A DNA stretch of 64,000 nucleotides from Myxococcales bacterium (GTDB lineage: Bacteria > Myxococcota_A > Polyangia > Haliangiales > Haliangiaceae): positions 248,001 to 312,000 of the forward strand of contig JADJGV010000013.1 of assembly GCA_016707895.1 (NCBI GenBank), read 5' to 3'. Every line of letters begins with the position of its first letter. Within the stretch, counting starts at the first letter, position 1. Shown one piece after another: positions 31,690 to 40,858 of this stretch. A program made the translations under genes and the position numbers. A model generated the notes under the pieces. It was not told the DNA's origin. It saw only the letters and a list, made by a program, of their open reading frames with translations, and did not search any database.

Positions 31690-32280
31690 TCACCGCAGGC
31701 TGAGCGCCAGCGCGTCGACCGCCTCGACCGTCGCGATCGTGTCGGCCGGGATCCCCTCGGTCGCCAGCATCGCCTCGCGCAGCTTCTCGCGCGCGCGGTG
31801 CAGGCGGTTGCGGATCGCGGCCGCGTTGGACTCGAACACCTCGGCCAGCGCGGTGGCGTCGAGGCCGTCCCAGTAGTGCAGCTCGAGCAAGGTCTGCTGC
31901 TCGACCGGCAGCGTGCGCAGCGCCGCGCACAGCAGCTTGTGCTGCTGGTTGCGCGCCAGCTTGCCGCCGGCGCTGGTCGCCAGATCGGCGATCGACGACA
32001 GCGCCGGATCGAAGTTGCGCGCGCGCTGCAGCCCGCGCAGGTGGCGGTACAGCTCGTGGCGCGCGACCGTGTAGAGGTAGGTGCGGAAGCTGGAGCGGCC
32101 CGCGAACTGATCCTTGGCCTTGACGATCGCCAGGAAGGTCTGCTGGACCATCTCGTCCGGGTCGTCGCACTTGTTGGCGAAGAACCGGTACAGCGCCTGG
32201 AAGTACCGCTGGAACAGCAACCGCCCGTTGGCCGCGTCGCCCGCGCGCCACGCGTTCAGCAGGTCGACGTCGGATTCCAC
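31690..32280 (-). CDS. RNA polymerase ECF-type sigma factor
   Basis: 196 residues from GTG at 32280 (a TTG 33 bases upstream would extend it). Region 2: 'LLFQRYFQALYRFFANKCDD' and 'DEMVQQTFLAIVKAKDQF', then 'RSSFRTYLYTVARHELYRHL' (region 2.4). Region 4: 'LRTLPVEQQTLLELHYWDGL' and 'IRNRLHRAREKLREAML'. No anti-sigma factor is adjacent; the divergent neighbour is the large Ser/Thr kinase-histidine kinase fusion, which raises the possibility of control by phosphorylation, as known for ECF43-type factors next to kinases. That link is inference. Confidence 0.92.
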   Translation of the reverse strand: MESDVDLLNAWRAGDAANGRLLFQRYFQALYRFFANKCDDPDEMVQQTFLAIVKAKDQFAGRSSFRTYLYTVARHELYRHLRGLQRARNFDPALSSIADLATSAGGKLARNQQHKLLCAALRTLPVEQQTLLELHYWDGLDATALAEVFESNAAAIRNRLHRAREKLREAMLATEGIPADTIATVEAVDALALSLR

Positions 32281-32351
32281 GGCGGCAGTGTACCACCCCG
32301 TGGTCGCGAACAACCGCCGACGCGGCTTGCGTCGGCGCGCCGCGCGCCGCC

Positions 32352-35300
32352 ATGATCGCGGCGATGCGCCCGGCCGAGCGCTACCGGTTGATCGAGCGGC
32401 TCGGCGAGGGGTCGATCGGCGTCGTGCACCGCGCGCTCGACCTGGCCACCGGCCGCGAGGTGGCGCTGAAGATCATGCCGCGGGCCCGCGGCGCCACCAA
32501 CCTGCGCGGCGAGTTCGTCGCGCTGGCGCGGCTGCGCCACCCCAACGTGGTGTCGGTGCTCGACTACGGCCTCACCGACGCCGGCGACGAGTACTTCACG
32601 ATGGAGCTGGTGGCGGGGCCGGCGCTGACCGCGGCGGCCGGCCCGATCACCGCCCACCGGATCTGGGCGCTGCTCGGCGGCGTGCTCGACGCGCTGGCCA
32701 CCGTCCACGGCGCCGGCATGGTCCACGCCGATCTCACGCCGTCGAACATCCTGGTCGACGGCGCGGCGCTGTTGCGCGCGCCCGGGCGCGCGGCGCGGCT
32801 GGCCGACTTCGGCCTGGCGACGCCGCTGGCCGACCCCGGCGGCGCCACCGCCCGCGGCACGATCGGCTACGCCGCGCCCGAGGCGTGGTCGGGGCGCATC
32901 GACGCCCGCGCCGATCTGTACTCGTTCGGCGTGGTGCTGTGGCAGCTGGTGATGGGCGCGCGCCCGTTCGGCGGCGCGACGCCGCGCGCGGTGGTGGCGG
33001 CCCAGCGCGCCGGCCACCCCGGCGATCCGCGCAAGCTGCGGCCGGAGCTGCCGCCGGCGCTGGCCGAGCTGATGCTGGCGCTGATCGATCCGGCGCCCGG
33101 CGCCCGCCCCGAGAGCGCCGAGGAGGTGCTCGACCGGTGGCGGGCGATCGCCGACGGCCTGGGCTACCCGGCGATCGCCGCCCGCGCCAGCGGCGGTCGC
33201 GTGACCCGCCGCGCCGCGGCGCTGCCGACCTTGGTCGGCCGCGATCGCGAGCTGGTCGAGCTCGACCGCGCGTGGACCGAGGCCAAGCTCGGGCGCGGCG
33301 CGCCGGTGGTGATCACCGGCGAGCCCGGCATCGGCAAGTCGCGGCTGCTCGCCGAGCTGGCGCTGCAGCTGCAGCTCGACGGCGGCGAGGTGGTGCGGCT
33401 GTCGGCCCGGGCCAGCGACGGGCCGTGGGCGCCGCTGCGGGCGCTGGCGCGGACGCTGATCACGATCGCCGGGCCGGCGTGGGCGCGGGCCGGCTCGGCG
33501 GCGGCGCCCCACGTCGCGGCGCTGCTCGATCACAGCGCGTCGCTGGGCGCCGGCCGCTGGGTGCTGGCCGAGGCGGTGGTCGAGCTGGTGGCCGCGACCG
33601 CGGCGGTGCGGCCGCTGGCGATCCTGGTCGACGACGCCGACGCGGCGCCGCCGGCGGTGGCCGACGTGCTCGCGTACCTGGTGCGCGCGGTCCCCGACCT
33701 CGCGGTGCTGCTGGTGGTCGCCGGGCGCGCGCCCGAGCCGTCGGCGCGGCCGGTGGCGGCGCCGCTCGACGCGGCGGTGGCGGTGGCCGAGCGCGGCCGG
33801 CGGCTCGAGCTGGTGCCGCTGGGCCAGTCGAGCTTCTTCGCGCTGGTGATCGCCGCGGTCGGCGCCGAGGTCGCGAGCCGGGTCGCCGACGAGCTGCGCC
33901 GGGTGTCGGGCGGCAACCCCGGCCACGCGATCGCCACGCTCGACGCGATGATCGACGCCGGCACGATCGCCCGCCACGGCGGGCGCTGGACCACCACCCC
34001 CGAGCTGATCGTGCCGCTCCTGCCGGCGGCGCGGCAGAGCGCGCTCGTCCGCCTGGCCACGCTGGCCGCCAGCGCCCGCGGCTACCTGCGGGCCGCGGCG
34101 ATCCTCGGCGATCCGTTCGATCGCGAACTCCTGGCCGCGATCCTCGGCATCGCCGCGCCGCCGGTGCCGATCGCCGACGGCGTGCCCGAGCCGATGGCCG
34201 AGGGGCTGATCTCGGTGTCGACCCGGATCCCGGTGGCCGAGGCGCTGGTGCTCGACGACGACGCCTCGCGGCGGGTGGCGATCGATCCCACGATCGACGA
34301 GGTCGACCTGGCGCTGGCCGACGCGGTGGCCGCGCGCGCGCTGATCGCCGACCCGGCCTCCGGCCAGTTCCGGTTCGCGCACAAGGAGCTGGCCGAGCTG
34401 CTGGGCCGCGAGCTGACGCCGGCGGCGCGGCTCGAGTACCACCGCCGCGCGGCGCTGGCGCTCGACGACCGGCTGGCCGCCGGCCAGGTGGTCGCGCCGG
34501 CGGCGATGGCCCGCCACCACCGGGCGCTGGGCGACGGCCACCTGGCCGCGCGCTGGTGCCTGGCCGCCGCCGACGCCGCGGTGCGCGAGGGCGATCTGCC
34601 GACCGCGGTGGCCCACGCCACCGACGCGCTGACGCTGGCCGATCCCGGCGACCAGCGGCCGCTGCTGTTGCGGGTGGCCGAGCTGGCCGGCCAGGCCGGC
34701 GAGCTCGAGCTGGCGCTGCACCACTACCGGCTGGCCGCCGACGGCGCGACGCCGGCCGCCAGCGTCGTGATCGCGCTCGACATCGCCGACCTCGAGCGGC
34801 GCCGCGGCCACGGCGATCAGGCGCTGGCCGCGGCCACCGGCGCGCTGGCCGCCGCGCGCCGCCGCGGCGATCCGCTGCTCGAGGCCCGCTGCCACCTGCG
34901 CATCGCCTGGCTCCACGCGCACCGCGCCGACTACCCGCTGGCGGCCGACCACGCGACGATCGGCCTGCCGCTGGCGCGCAAGACCGGCGACGGCGCGCTC
35001 GAGCTCGAGCTGTCGCGGGTGGCCGCGGCGATCGCGACCTCGATCGGCGAGCCGCGCCGCGCGCTGGCGATCCTCGACGCGCTGCCGCCGGTGCCCGCCG
35101 ATAAGCCGCGGCTCGCCGCCGGCGTCGCCCACGAGCTGGGCCGGGCCGCGATCCAGGCCGGCGACTACCCGCGCGCGATCCTCGCGCTCGAGCGCGCGAT
35201 CGCCGCGGCCGAGGCGGCCGGCGATCTCGAGCAGCGCGCGCGCTCGACCAACAACCTCGGCGCCGCCTGCTACTACCAGGGCGACTGGGCCCGGGCCCGG

Positions 35301-37268
35301 CGGCTGTGGCTGCAGTTCCGCCAGCAGAGCGAGCGCCAGGGCGATCGCACCGAGACCCTGCACGCGCTCAACAACCTCGGCTCGCTGTACCGCGATCTGG
35401 GCATGCTGGCCGACGCCCGCGGCGCGTTCGATCGCGCCGCCGAGCTGGCCGAGCAGCTGGGCGCGGCGCACATGGCGGCGATGATCCTGGCCAACCGCGG
35501 CGAGGTCGACGCGCGGGCCGGCGATCTCGGCACCGCCCGCGACCGCTACGAGCGCGCGCTGGCCGAGTGCGTCCGGCTGGGCGCGCGCGAGGACGCGATC
35601 GAGACCCGGCGCCGCCTGTCGGAGCTCGACCTCGCGGTCGGCCGGGTCGACGAGGCGCTGGCCCGCGCGCTCGAGGCGGCGCGCGACGCCAAGGATCTCG
35701 GCGCCCGCTTCGAGGAGGGCGTGCTGCACCGGGTCGCGGCCTCGGCGCTGCGCGCCCAGGGCGATCTCGACAGCGCGGCGTGGTTCGTCGATCGCGCCCG
35801 CGAGCTCCTGGCCGGGCTGGGCGCGCGCTACGAGCTGGCCCGGGTCGCGGTCGAGGCCGCCGAGCTGGCCCACGCGGCCGGCGACGACGCGCGCGCGCTG
35901 ATCCAGCTGACCGCCGCCGAGGCCGAGCTGGCGACGCTGGGCGCGCGCTGGGATCTGGATCGGGTGCGCGGGCTGCGCCGGACGCTGGGCCCGCGCCCGG
36001 TGCCGACCGCGGCGCTGCCCGAGGTGATCGCGGTGGCGCGGGCGGTGGCCGACGGCGACGGCGATCGCGCGATCGAGCTGGCGCTGGCCGCGGTGCTGGC
36101 CGCGTCGGGCTGCGATCGCGGCTTCGTGCTCACGCTCGACGGCAGCGGCCGGCCGCAGATCCGAGCCCGCCTGACCGGCGAGCACGCCCGCGGCTTCGAT
36201 CGCGGCGACGCCAGCGTCTCGGGGACGATCGTCAAGAAGGTGGCGGCCACCGGCCAGGCGGTCGCGGTCGCCGACGCGGTGCTCGACGCCGAGCTGCGCG
36301 AGCAGTCGAGCGTGATCGCGCTCGGGCTGCGCCGGGTGTGGGCGGCGCCGATGCGCGCGCGCGGCCGGCTGATCGGCATCGTCTACGCCGACTCGACGGC
36401 CGCCGACATCGACGATCGGCCGTTCGCGCCCGAGCTGCTCGACGCCGCGGTCGCGCCGCTGGCGGTGGCGCTCGACCACGCCCGGCTGGTGGCCGAGGCC
36501 CGGCGCTCGGCCGAGCTGATGTCGATCCTGGCCCACGAGATCCGCAACCCGCTGGCCGGCATCCTCGGCTACTCCGAGATGGGCCGCGAGCCCGAGCTGG
36601 CGCCGGCGCACCTCGACGCCGGCGCGCTGTTCGATCGCATCCACGCCGACGCCGAGCGCCTGCGCCGGCTGGTCGACAACGTCTTCGAGCTGTCGCGCCA
36701 CGAGGCCGGCCGGCTCGACGCGTCGTACGGCCCGGTCGAGCTCGAGCGGGTGGTGCGCACCGTGCTGGGCGACTTCGCCCGCCCGATCGGCGAGCGCCGC
36801 CTGGCGGTGACCGTCGAGGTCGCCGAGCTGGTCGGCCCCGCGCTCGGCAACCCCGATCGCCTGGCCCAGGTGGTGTCGAACCTGCTCGGCAACGCCGTGA
36901 AGTTCTCGCCGCCGGGCGGCAAGATCGCGATCACGATCCGCCGCGAGCGGGTGCGGGTCGGTGACCCCACCGCGCCGCCGCTGTCGCCGTCCGACGCGCG
37001 GGCGTGGATCCCGCTGGCCGCCGACGACGAGCTCGGCGACGTGATCCGCCTCGACGTCCGCGACCACGGCCCGGGCATGAGCGAGGAGCTGCGGGCCCAG
37101 CTGTTCGAGAAGTTCACCCAGGGCGTGGGCGCCGCCAAGCACGGCGGCCTCGGCCTCGGGCTGTACCTGTGCCGCGAGATCGTCCGCCAGCACGGCGGCG
37201 CGATCTGGGTCGAGAGCGAGCTCGGCAAGGGCGCGTGCTTCTCGGTCCGCCTGCCGGTCGCGCTGTGA
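32352..37268 (+). CDS. Ser/Thr kinase-like / ATPase / TPR / GAF / histidine kinase fusion
   Basis: 1638 residues, the 'trifunctional Ser/Thr kinase-ATP-binding protein-sensor histidine kinase' layout. Residues 8-270: kinase domain with Lys40, 'LADFGLATP', 'GYAAPEAW', but catalytic loop 'VHADLTPSN' (residues 124-132) in place of HRDLKPSN. About 290-560: AAA ATPase with Walker A 'GEPGIGKS' and 'LAILVDDADAA'. About 770-1200: TPR-like repeats ('NNLGAACYYQGDW', 'NNLGSLYRDLGML'). About 1220-1370: GAF. About 1390-1638: histidine kinase, H-box 'ILAHEIRNPLAG', N-box 'NLLGNAVKFSPPG', 'GGLGLGLYLCREIV'. No membrane helix, so cytoplasmic. A second ATG at 32364 is possible. No cognate receiver is fused; the CheY-like gene at 38509 is the nearest single receiver. 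Confidence 0.93.
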   Translation: MIAAMRPAERYRLIERLGEGSIGVVHRALDLATGREVALKIMPRARGATNLRGEFVALARLRHPNVVSVLDYGLTDAGDEYFTMELVAGPALTAAAGPITAHRIWALLGGVLDALATVHGAGMVHADLTPSNILVDGAALLRAPGRAARLADFGLATPLADPGGATARGTIGYAAPEAWSGRIDARADLYSFGVVLWQLVMGARPFGGATPRAVVAAQRAGHPGDPRKLRPELPPALAELMLALIDPAPGARPESAEEVLDRWRAIADGLGYPAIAARASGGRVTRRAAALPTLVGRDRELVELDRAWTEAKLGRGAPVVITGEPGIGKSRLLAELALQLQLDGGEVVRLSARASDGPWAPLRALARTLITIAGPAWARAGSAAAPHVAALLDHSASLGAGRWVLAEAVVELVAATAAVRPLAILVDDADAAPPAVADVLAYLVRAVPDLAVLLVVAGRAPEPSARPVAAPLDAAVAVAERGRRLELVPLGQSSFFALVIAAVGAEVASRVADELRRVSGGNPGHAIATLDAMIDAGTIARHGGRWTTTPELIVPLLPAARQSALVRLATLAASARGYLRAAAILGDPFDRELLAAILGIAAPPVPIADGVPEPMAEGLISVSTRIPVAEALVLDDDASRRVAIDPTIDEVDLALADAVAARALIADPASGQFRFAHKELAELLGRELTPAARLEYHRRAALALDDRLAAGQVVAPAAMARHHRALGDGHLAARWCLAAADAAVREGDLPTAVAHATDALTLADPGDQRPLLLRVAELAGQAGELELALHHYRLAADGATPAASVVIALDIADLERRRGHGDQALAAATGALAAARRRGDPLLEARCHLRIAWLHAHRADYPLAADHATIGLPLARKTGDGALELELSRVAAAIATSIGEPRRALAILDALPPVPADKPRLAAGVAHELGRAAIQAGDYPRAILALERAIAAAEAAGDLEQRARSTNNLGAACYYQGDWARARRLWLQFRQQSERQGDRTETLHALNNLGSLYRDLGMLADARGAFDRAAELAEQLGAAHMAAMILANRGEVDARAGDLGTARDRYERALAECVRLGAREDAIETRRRLSELDLAVGRVDEALARALEAARDAKDLGARFEEGVLHRVAASALRAQGDLDSAAWFVDRARELLAGLGARYELARVAVEAAELAHAAGDDARALIQLTAAEAELATLGARWDLDRVRGLRRTLGPRPVPTAALPEVIAVARAVADGDGDRAIELALAAVLAASGCDRGFVLTLDGSGRPQIRARLTGEHARGFDRGDASVSGTIVKKVAATGQAVAVADAVLDAELREQSSVIALGLRRVWAAPMRARGRLIGIVYADSTAADIDDRPFAPELLDAAVAPLAVALDHARLVAEARRSAELMSILAHEIRNPLAGILGYSEMGREPELAPAHLDAGALFDRIHADAERLRRLVDNVFELSRHEAGRLDASYGPVELERVVRTVLGDFARPIGERRLAVTVEVAELVGPALGNPDRLAQVVSNLLGNAVKFSPPGGKIAITIRRERVRVGDPTAPPLSPSDARAWIPLAADDELGDVIRLDVRDHGPGMSEELRAQLFEKFTQGVGAAKHGGLGLGLYLCREIVRQHGGAIWVESELGKGACFSVRLPVAL

Positions 37269-37284
37269 CCGCGGCCCCGGCGCG

Positions 37285-38313
37285 CTAGACGTCGACGATC
37301 GCCGCCGCGCGGGCGGCGCGCGGCGCCCGCCGGCCGGCCCACGCCGGATCCCGTTGCCACGTCGTCGCCGGCGGCGGCAGCACCTCGAACGCCGGCGCGT
37401 CCTCGGTGGCGGCGTCGGTGACCACCAGCTCGCAGTAGGCGCCGAGCGCGTCGTCGTGATCGCACGCCACCGGCGCGGCGCCCGCCTGCAACGGCGCCAG
37501 CCGGGCCCGGACCTCGCGCGCGGTCGGCCGGTGCTCCGGATCCTTGGCCAGCATGGCCTCGATCAGCGCGGCCAGGCAGCACGGCACGTCGGGCCGCTGC
37601 GCGCGCACCGGCGGCGGCGCCTCGAGCAGGTGCTTGAGCACCATCGCCAGCGCGTGATCGGACGCGAACGGCGGGCGCCCGACCACCGCCTCGTACGCGA
37701 TCACGCCGAGCGCGTAGACGTCGGCGCGGCCGTCGACCGGCCGGCCCAGGGCCTGCTCGGGCGCGATGTACGTCGGCGTCCCCAGCGATAGGTTCTCGAG
37801 CGTCAGGCGCGGCCCGACCGGGTGGTGGGCGATGCCCCAGTCGATCACGCGGACCTCGCCGCCGGCCGGGTCGACGACCAGCACGTTCTCGGGCTTGAGA
37901 TCGCGGTGGACGATGCCGGCGCGATCGGCCGCGGCGATCACGTCGGCGATCGCGGTCATCAACCCGACCACCGCGGCGATCGGCAGCGCGCCGGCCCGCG
38001 CGAACAGCGCGGCCAGCGACTCGCCGCCGACGTACTCCATCGCGATCCACGGCCGGCGATCTGGCAGCACGCCGCAGTCGAACACCCGCACCGCGCCCGG
38101 GTGCGCGAACGCCTCGAGGATGCACGCCTCCTGCAACAGCCGCTGCGCCGCCTCCGGGCGATCGAGCAGGTGCTGGTGCATCACCTTGAGCGCCACCCGC
38201 CGCGGCAGGATCCGGTGCGCGGCGTCGTACACCATGGCCATGCCGCCCTGGGCGAGCAGGTGGTGGACGCGATAGCTCCCGACCGCAGCGCCAGGTTCGA
38301 ACTCGGTGGCCAT
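37285..38313 (-). CDS. Soluble Ser/Thr protein kinase
   Basis: 342 residues. Kinase domain spans almost the whole protein: 'LLAQGGMAMVYDA' (the first glycine of the loop is replaced by Ala), 'VALKVM', 'HRDLKPENVLV', 'VIDWGIAHH' (DWG in place of DFG), 'GTPTYIAPEQA', and 'LAKDPEHRPTAREV' at the C-lobe end. A C-terminal tail of about 60 residues has no known domain and no transmembrane helix. It is convergent with the large fusion kinase, 16 bases away. Likely cytoplasmic; substrates unknown. Confidence 0.92.
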   Translation of the reverse strand: MATEFEPGAAVGSYRVHHLLAQGGMAMVYDAAHRILPRRVALKVMHQHLLDRPEAAQRLLQEACILEAFAHPGAVRVFDCGVLPDRRPWIAMEYVGGESLAALFARAGALPIAAVVGLMTAIADVIAAADRAGIVHRDLKPENVLVVDPAGGEVRVIDWGIAHHPVGPRLTLENLSLGTPTYIAPEQALGRPVDGRADVYALGVIAYEAVVGRPPFASDHALAMVLKHLLEAPPPVRAQRPDVPCCLAALIEAMLAKDPEHRPTAREVRARLAPLQAGAAPVACDHDDALGAYCELVVTDAATEDAPAFEVLPPPATTWQRDPAWAGRRAPRAARAAAIVDV

Positions 38314-38508
38314 GGGCCGCGTGGGTGCAGCCGCCGTGCCGGGCGCCGCCCGACCGCGCCGCGGTCGCGCGATCGTCCCGCCGGCGCTCACCGTGCGTCG
38401 GCGCGCACCCCGGTGCCTCGTGGCGCGACCAGGATCACCCCTCGGGTATGGCACGGGTAGTGAATCCGGACTGACACGCCGGCACTCGCGCCGGACCCCA
38501 CCACCTCC

Positions 38509-38934
38509 ATGCACCACCTCGATGAACGCACCACCCACTTCCTGGCCGTCGACGACGACTACCTCGGCCTGATGAACGTCGAGCAGGCGTTCGCGCGCAC
38601 GCGCTACCGCCACCACCTGTGGACCGCGTCGGACGGCCACGAGGCGCTCGCGCTGCTGCGCAGCGACGCCATGCCGGCGACCCGGCGGGTGATCTTGCTC
38701 GACGCCCACATGCCGCGCATGGACGGCCTGTCGATGCTGCGCGAGCTGCGCGCCGACCCGTGCCTGCGGCTCGCGACCGTCTTGATGCTGACGTCGTCGA
38801 CCGACCCCCGCGATCGCGCCGACGCGTTCCACCTGAACGTCGCCGGCTACGTCGTCAAGCCGATCCGCTTCGCCGCCTTCGTCGAGCTGATCACGGCGAT
38901 CTGTCGCTACTGGACCGTCGTCGACCTGCCGTGA
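38509..38934 (+). CDS. Stand-alone CheY-like receiver (Rcp1-type)
   Basis: 141 residues. Receiver motifs: acidic pair in 'FLAVDDDYL', phospho-Asp in 'VILLDAHMPRMDG', Thr/Ser in 'VLMLTSSTDP', Lys in 'GYVVKPIRF'. No output domain. Single-domain receivers with the 'HMPRMDG...LTSS' pattern resemble cyanobacterial Rcp1 proteins that relay phosphate from light or redox histidine kinases. The fusion histidine kinase at 32352 is a possible partner. The GlsB-like gene starts 29 bases after the stop. Confidence 0.92.
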   Translation: MHHLDERTTHFLAVDDDYLGLMNVEQAFARTRYRHHLWTASDGHEALALLRSDAMPATRRVILLDAHMPRMDGLSMLRELRADPCLRLATVLMLTSSTDPRDRADAFHLNVAGYVVKPIRFAAFVELITAICRYWTVVDLP

Positions 38935-38963
38935 CGCGCACGACGCTTGCAGTACCGATCGCC

Positions 38964-39233
38964 ATGGACCTCCTCACCTGGCTCGTGGTTGGACTCGTCG
39001 CCGGCGCCCTGGCGTCGGCGGTCATGGGTGGGTCGGGCTTCGGCCTGGCCGGCGACATCGCGCTCGGCATCCTCGGCGCGCTGGTCGGCAGCTGGGGCTT
39101 CCGCGAGCTCGGCTGGAAGGCGCCGTTCGCCGGGCTGTCGGGCGTCATCACGGTCGCGCTGCTCGGCGCGATCGTCCTGCTGATCGCGACCCGCCTGCTG
39201 CGCTCGACGCTCACCGCCGGCCGCCGCCGATGA
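38964..39233 (+). CDS. GlsB/YeaQ/YmgE family stress-response membrane protein
   Basis: 89 residues with three hydrophobic spans: 'WLVVGLVAGALASAVMGG', 'ALGILGALVGSWGF', 'VITVALLGAIVLLIATRLL'. The Gly-rich spacing ('GDIALGILGALVGSW') is the family signature (formerly transglycosylase-associated protein). Members are small inner-membrane proteins induced by general stress; the molecular function is unsettled. Follows the receiver gene and may share its transcript. Confidence 0.88.
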   Translation: MDLLTWLVVGLVAGALASAVMGGSGFGLAGDIALGILGALVGSWGFRELGWKAPFAGLSGVITVALLGAIVLLIATRLLRSTLTAGRRR

Positions 39234-39252
39234 CGCGAGCGCGGCGACGGCG

Positions 39253-39828
39253 TCAGCGACCGATCGGCCCGAGCACGATCAGCGCGGGTCGACCGGCCGG
39301 GCGCCACTCGGCGTCGAGCGCCGTCCAGCTGCGCGTGCGCCAGCCCGACGCCGGATCGATCGTCACGAACTCGTCGGCCGCCGGCCGCACCGCCACCAGC
39401 ACCTCGTAGTGCGGCTGGACCCAGCGGCCGCCGTACGGCAAGAGCAGCCCGACGATCACCGGCCGCCCCGCCCCGACCTCGTGCTCGAGGGTGGCGCGGT
39501 CGCCGACGATCGCGAACGCGGTCAGGCGATGGCCGCGGGCCGCGTCGCGCAGCTCGCCCAGGCTGGCGCCGGCCCCGACCGGCGGCGGCAGCGCGGCCAG
39601 CACCTCGAGGCGCGGCCACGGGCGGTGCCAGCGCGCCGCGACCATCGCCAGCGCCGCGGCGCCGCAGTCGTCGGGGCCTTCCTGGCGCACCAGCGGGGTG
39701 GCGGCGGCCACGACCCACCCCGGCTCGGTCGCGACCCGACCCGGATCGATCGCGCGCGCGCCGCCGCGATAGCCGACGCAGCCGACGGCCAGCGACGCGG
39801 CGATCAGCGCCGCCGCGCGAGGGTTCAC
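39253..39828 (-). CDS. C39-like cysteine peptidase lipoprotein
   Basis: 191 residues from GTG overlapping the upstream stop. Lipobox 'LAVGC'. The catalytic Cys motif 'QEGPDDCGAAALAMVA' matches peptidase C39 domains ('QxxxxDCGxA'), with His in 'QPHYEVLVAV' and Asp/Asn position in 'TIDPASG'. It resembles the stand-alone PA2778-type cysteine peptidase family rather than bacteriocin-exporter domains. Paired with a small protein that resembles the usual PA2779-type partner. Likely acts in the periplasm; substrate unknown. Confidence 0.8.
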   Translation of the reverse strand: MNPRAAALIAASLAVGCVGYRGGARAIDPGRVATEPGWVVAAATPLVRQEGPDDCGAAALAMVAARWHRPWPRLEVLAALPPPVGAGASLGELRDAARGHRLTAFAIVGDRATLEHEVGAGRPVIVGLLLPYGGRWVQPHYEVLVAVRPAADEFVTIDPASGWRTRSWTALDAEWRPAGRPALIVLGPIGR

Positions 39829-40118
39829 AGCAGCACGATCAGCAGCACGATCAGCAGCACGACGGTCACCGTACCGCCGCTGATCAGCACCACCGACGCG
39901 CCGCCTCGATAGTCGGCGGCCGCTGGCGACGCGGCCTCGCGCGCGGCGTACTGCCGGGCGTCAGCGGCGACGGTGGCGTCGTCGGGCGTCGCGGCGCCCG
40001 CCGGGGGCCGCGCGTCGCGTTCCGACGCGGCGAGCGGTGCGGCGACCGCGCCACCGATCATCGGTGGCGTCAGCAGGGCGAGGGCGAGGGCGAACGCAGG
40101 CCAGCGGAGGGTCGACAT
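39825..40118 (-). CDS. Small protein with signal peptide and C-terminal membrane helix
   Basis: 97 residues. N-terminal signal ('ALALALLTPPMIGGAVA'), a central charged Ala-rich region, and a C-terminal helix of Val/Leu/Ile ('TVTVVLLIVLLIVLL'). The DNA for that helix is made of GCAC/GATCAGCA repeats (39830-39860). This outline matches the small partner commonly found beside PA2778-type peptidases (PA2779 family). Overlaps the peptidase start (GTGA), so the two form a pair. Confidence 0.7.
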   Translation of the reverse strand: MSTLRWPAFALALALLTPPMIGGAVAAPLAASERDARPPAGAATPDDATVAADARQYAAREAASPAAADYRGGASVVLISGGTVTVVLLIVLLIVLL

Positions 40119-40133
40119 GGTGGCTCCTCGGGT

Positions 40134-40484
40134 TCAGGCGCGTGACTTGGCGGGCTTGGCGGTCTCGGCGAGGTGCTTCGACGACTCGAGCCAGGTGTTG
40201 ATCGCCGCCGCGGTCGACTCCGACGGGTGGTCGGGGTCGCCGACCAGCAGCGCGGTGATCGCGGCCAGCGCCATCTCGATGTCGGTGCGGGCGCGCAGCT
40301 CGTGGGCCGGGAGCTTCGCGAGCGCCGCCTCCAGCTCGACCTTGCGCGCGGCGGCGCGCACCGCCAGCGGCTCGCCCTGGGTGGCGTCGGTGCTGTTCTC
40401 GACCTTCTTGGCCGGGCGCGCCTCGCGGGTGTGGGGCGCCGGGTGGGTGACGTGGGTGGTGTGCGGGGTCTTCTCGGTAGCCAT
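40134..40484 (-). CDS. Hydrophilic 116-residue protein of unknown function
   Basis: His/Thr/Pro-rich N-terminus ('TEKTPHTTHVTHPAPHTREA'), then a helical core ('RKVELEAALAKLPAHELRAR', 'IEMALAAITALLVGDPDHP') and a Lys-rich tail. No signal peptide, no membrane helix. I do not recognise a family. It sits 15 bases upstream of the peptidase pair and 30 bases downstream of another small helical protein; all share one strand. Confidence 0.65.
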   Translation of the reverse strand: MATEKTPHTTHVTHPAPHTREARPAKKVENSTDATQGEPLAVRAAARKVELEAALAKLPAHELRARTDIEMALAAITALLVGDPDHPSESTAAAINTWLESSKHLAETAKPAKSRA

Positions 40485-40514
40485 GGGGGCCTCGTTGCGT
40501 TGGGGTGAAATGGA

Positions 40515-40745
40515 TCAGTCGCTGTGGCGCGCGAGCCACGCGTTGAGCTTGGCCTCGACGGCGGCCGAGGCCTTGTCCCAGCCGTCCTTGAGCGTCACGT
40601 CGAGCTCGATCAGGCCGGCCTTGAGCTGGTCGCGCGCGACGATCACGTCGTGGCGGCTGTCGACCTTGAGCGCCTTCATGCGGGCGCGCAGCTCGGCGCG
40701 CTTCGCCTCGACGCGGTCCTTGAGGTCGTCGGTCTTGGTCAGCAT
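40515..40745 (-). CDS. Small coiled-coil protein
   Basis: 76 residues, charged and fully helical by eye ('DDLKDRVEAKRAELRARMKALK', split by short turns), ending 'AKLNAWLARHSD'. The heptad-like spacing suggests a coiled coil. Resembles small stress-associated proteins encoded near GlsB and similar genes in high-GC deltaproteobacteria, but no named family can be assigned. First of four small genes on the minus strand (40745 down to 39253). Confidence 0.65.
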   Translation of the reverse strand: MLTKTDDLKDRVEAKRAELRARMKALKVDSRHDVIVARDQLKAGLIELDVTLKDGWDKASAAVEAKLNAWLARHSD

Positions 40746-40858
40746 GCCCGATGGTGGTGCAGCCGACGTGCCACGGCCCGGCGCCGTCCGCGCGCCCCGC
40801 GCGCGAACTCCCGGGGCGCGCGGTGAGCGCGCGCGCACGGTGAGCGCCGGCGCGCCCA

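Noticed and set aside
32256..37193. 1645-codon open frame on the minus strand opposite the fusion kinase
   Set aside because: The plus-strand frame has a full set of domain motifs; the antisense reading is Arg/Gly/His/Gln-rich with no motif, as expected opposite GC3-rich coding DNA.
38444..38465. TGGCACGGGTAGTGA as a sigma-54 promoter for the CheY-like gene
   Set aside because: The -24 part is good but the -12 GC is missing.
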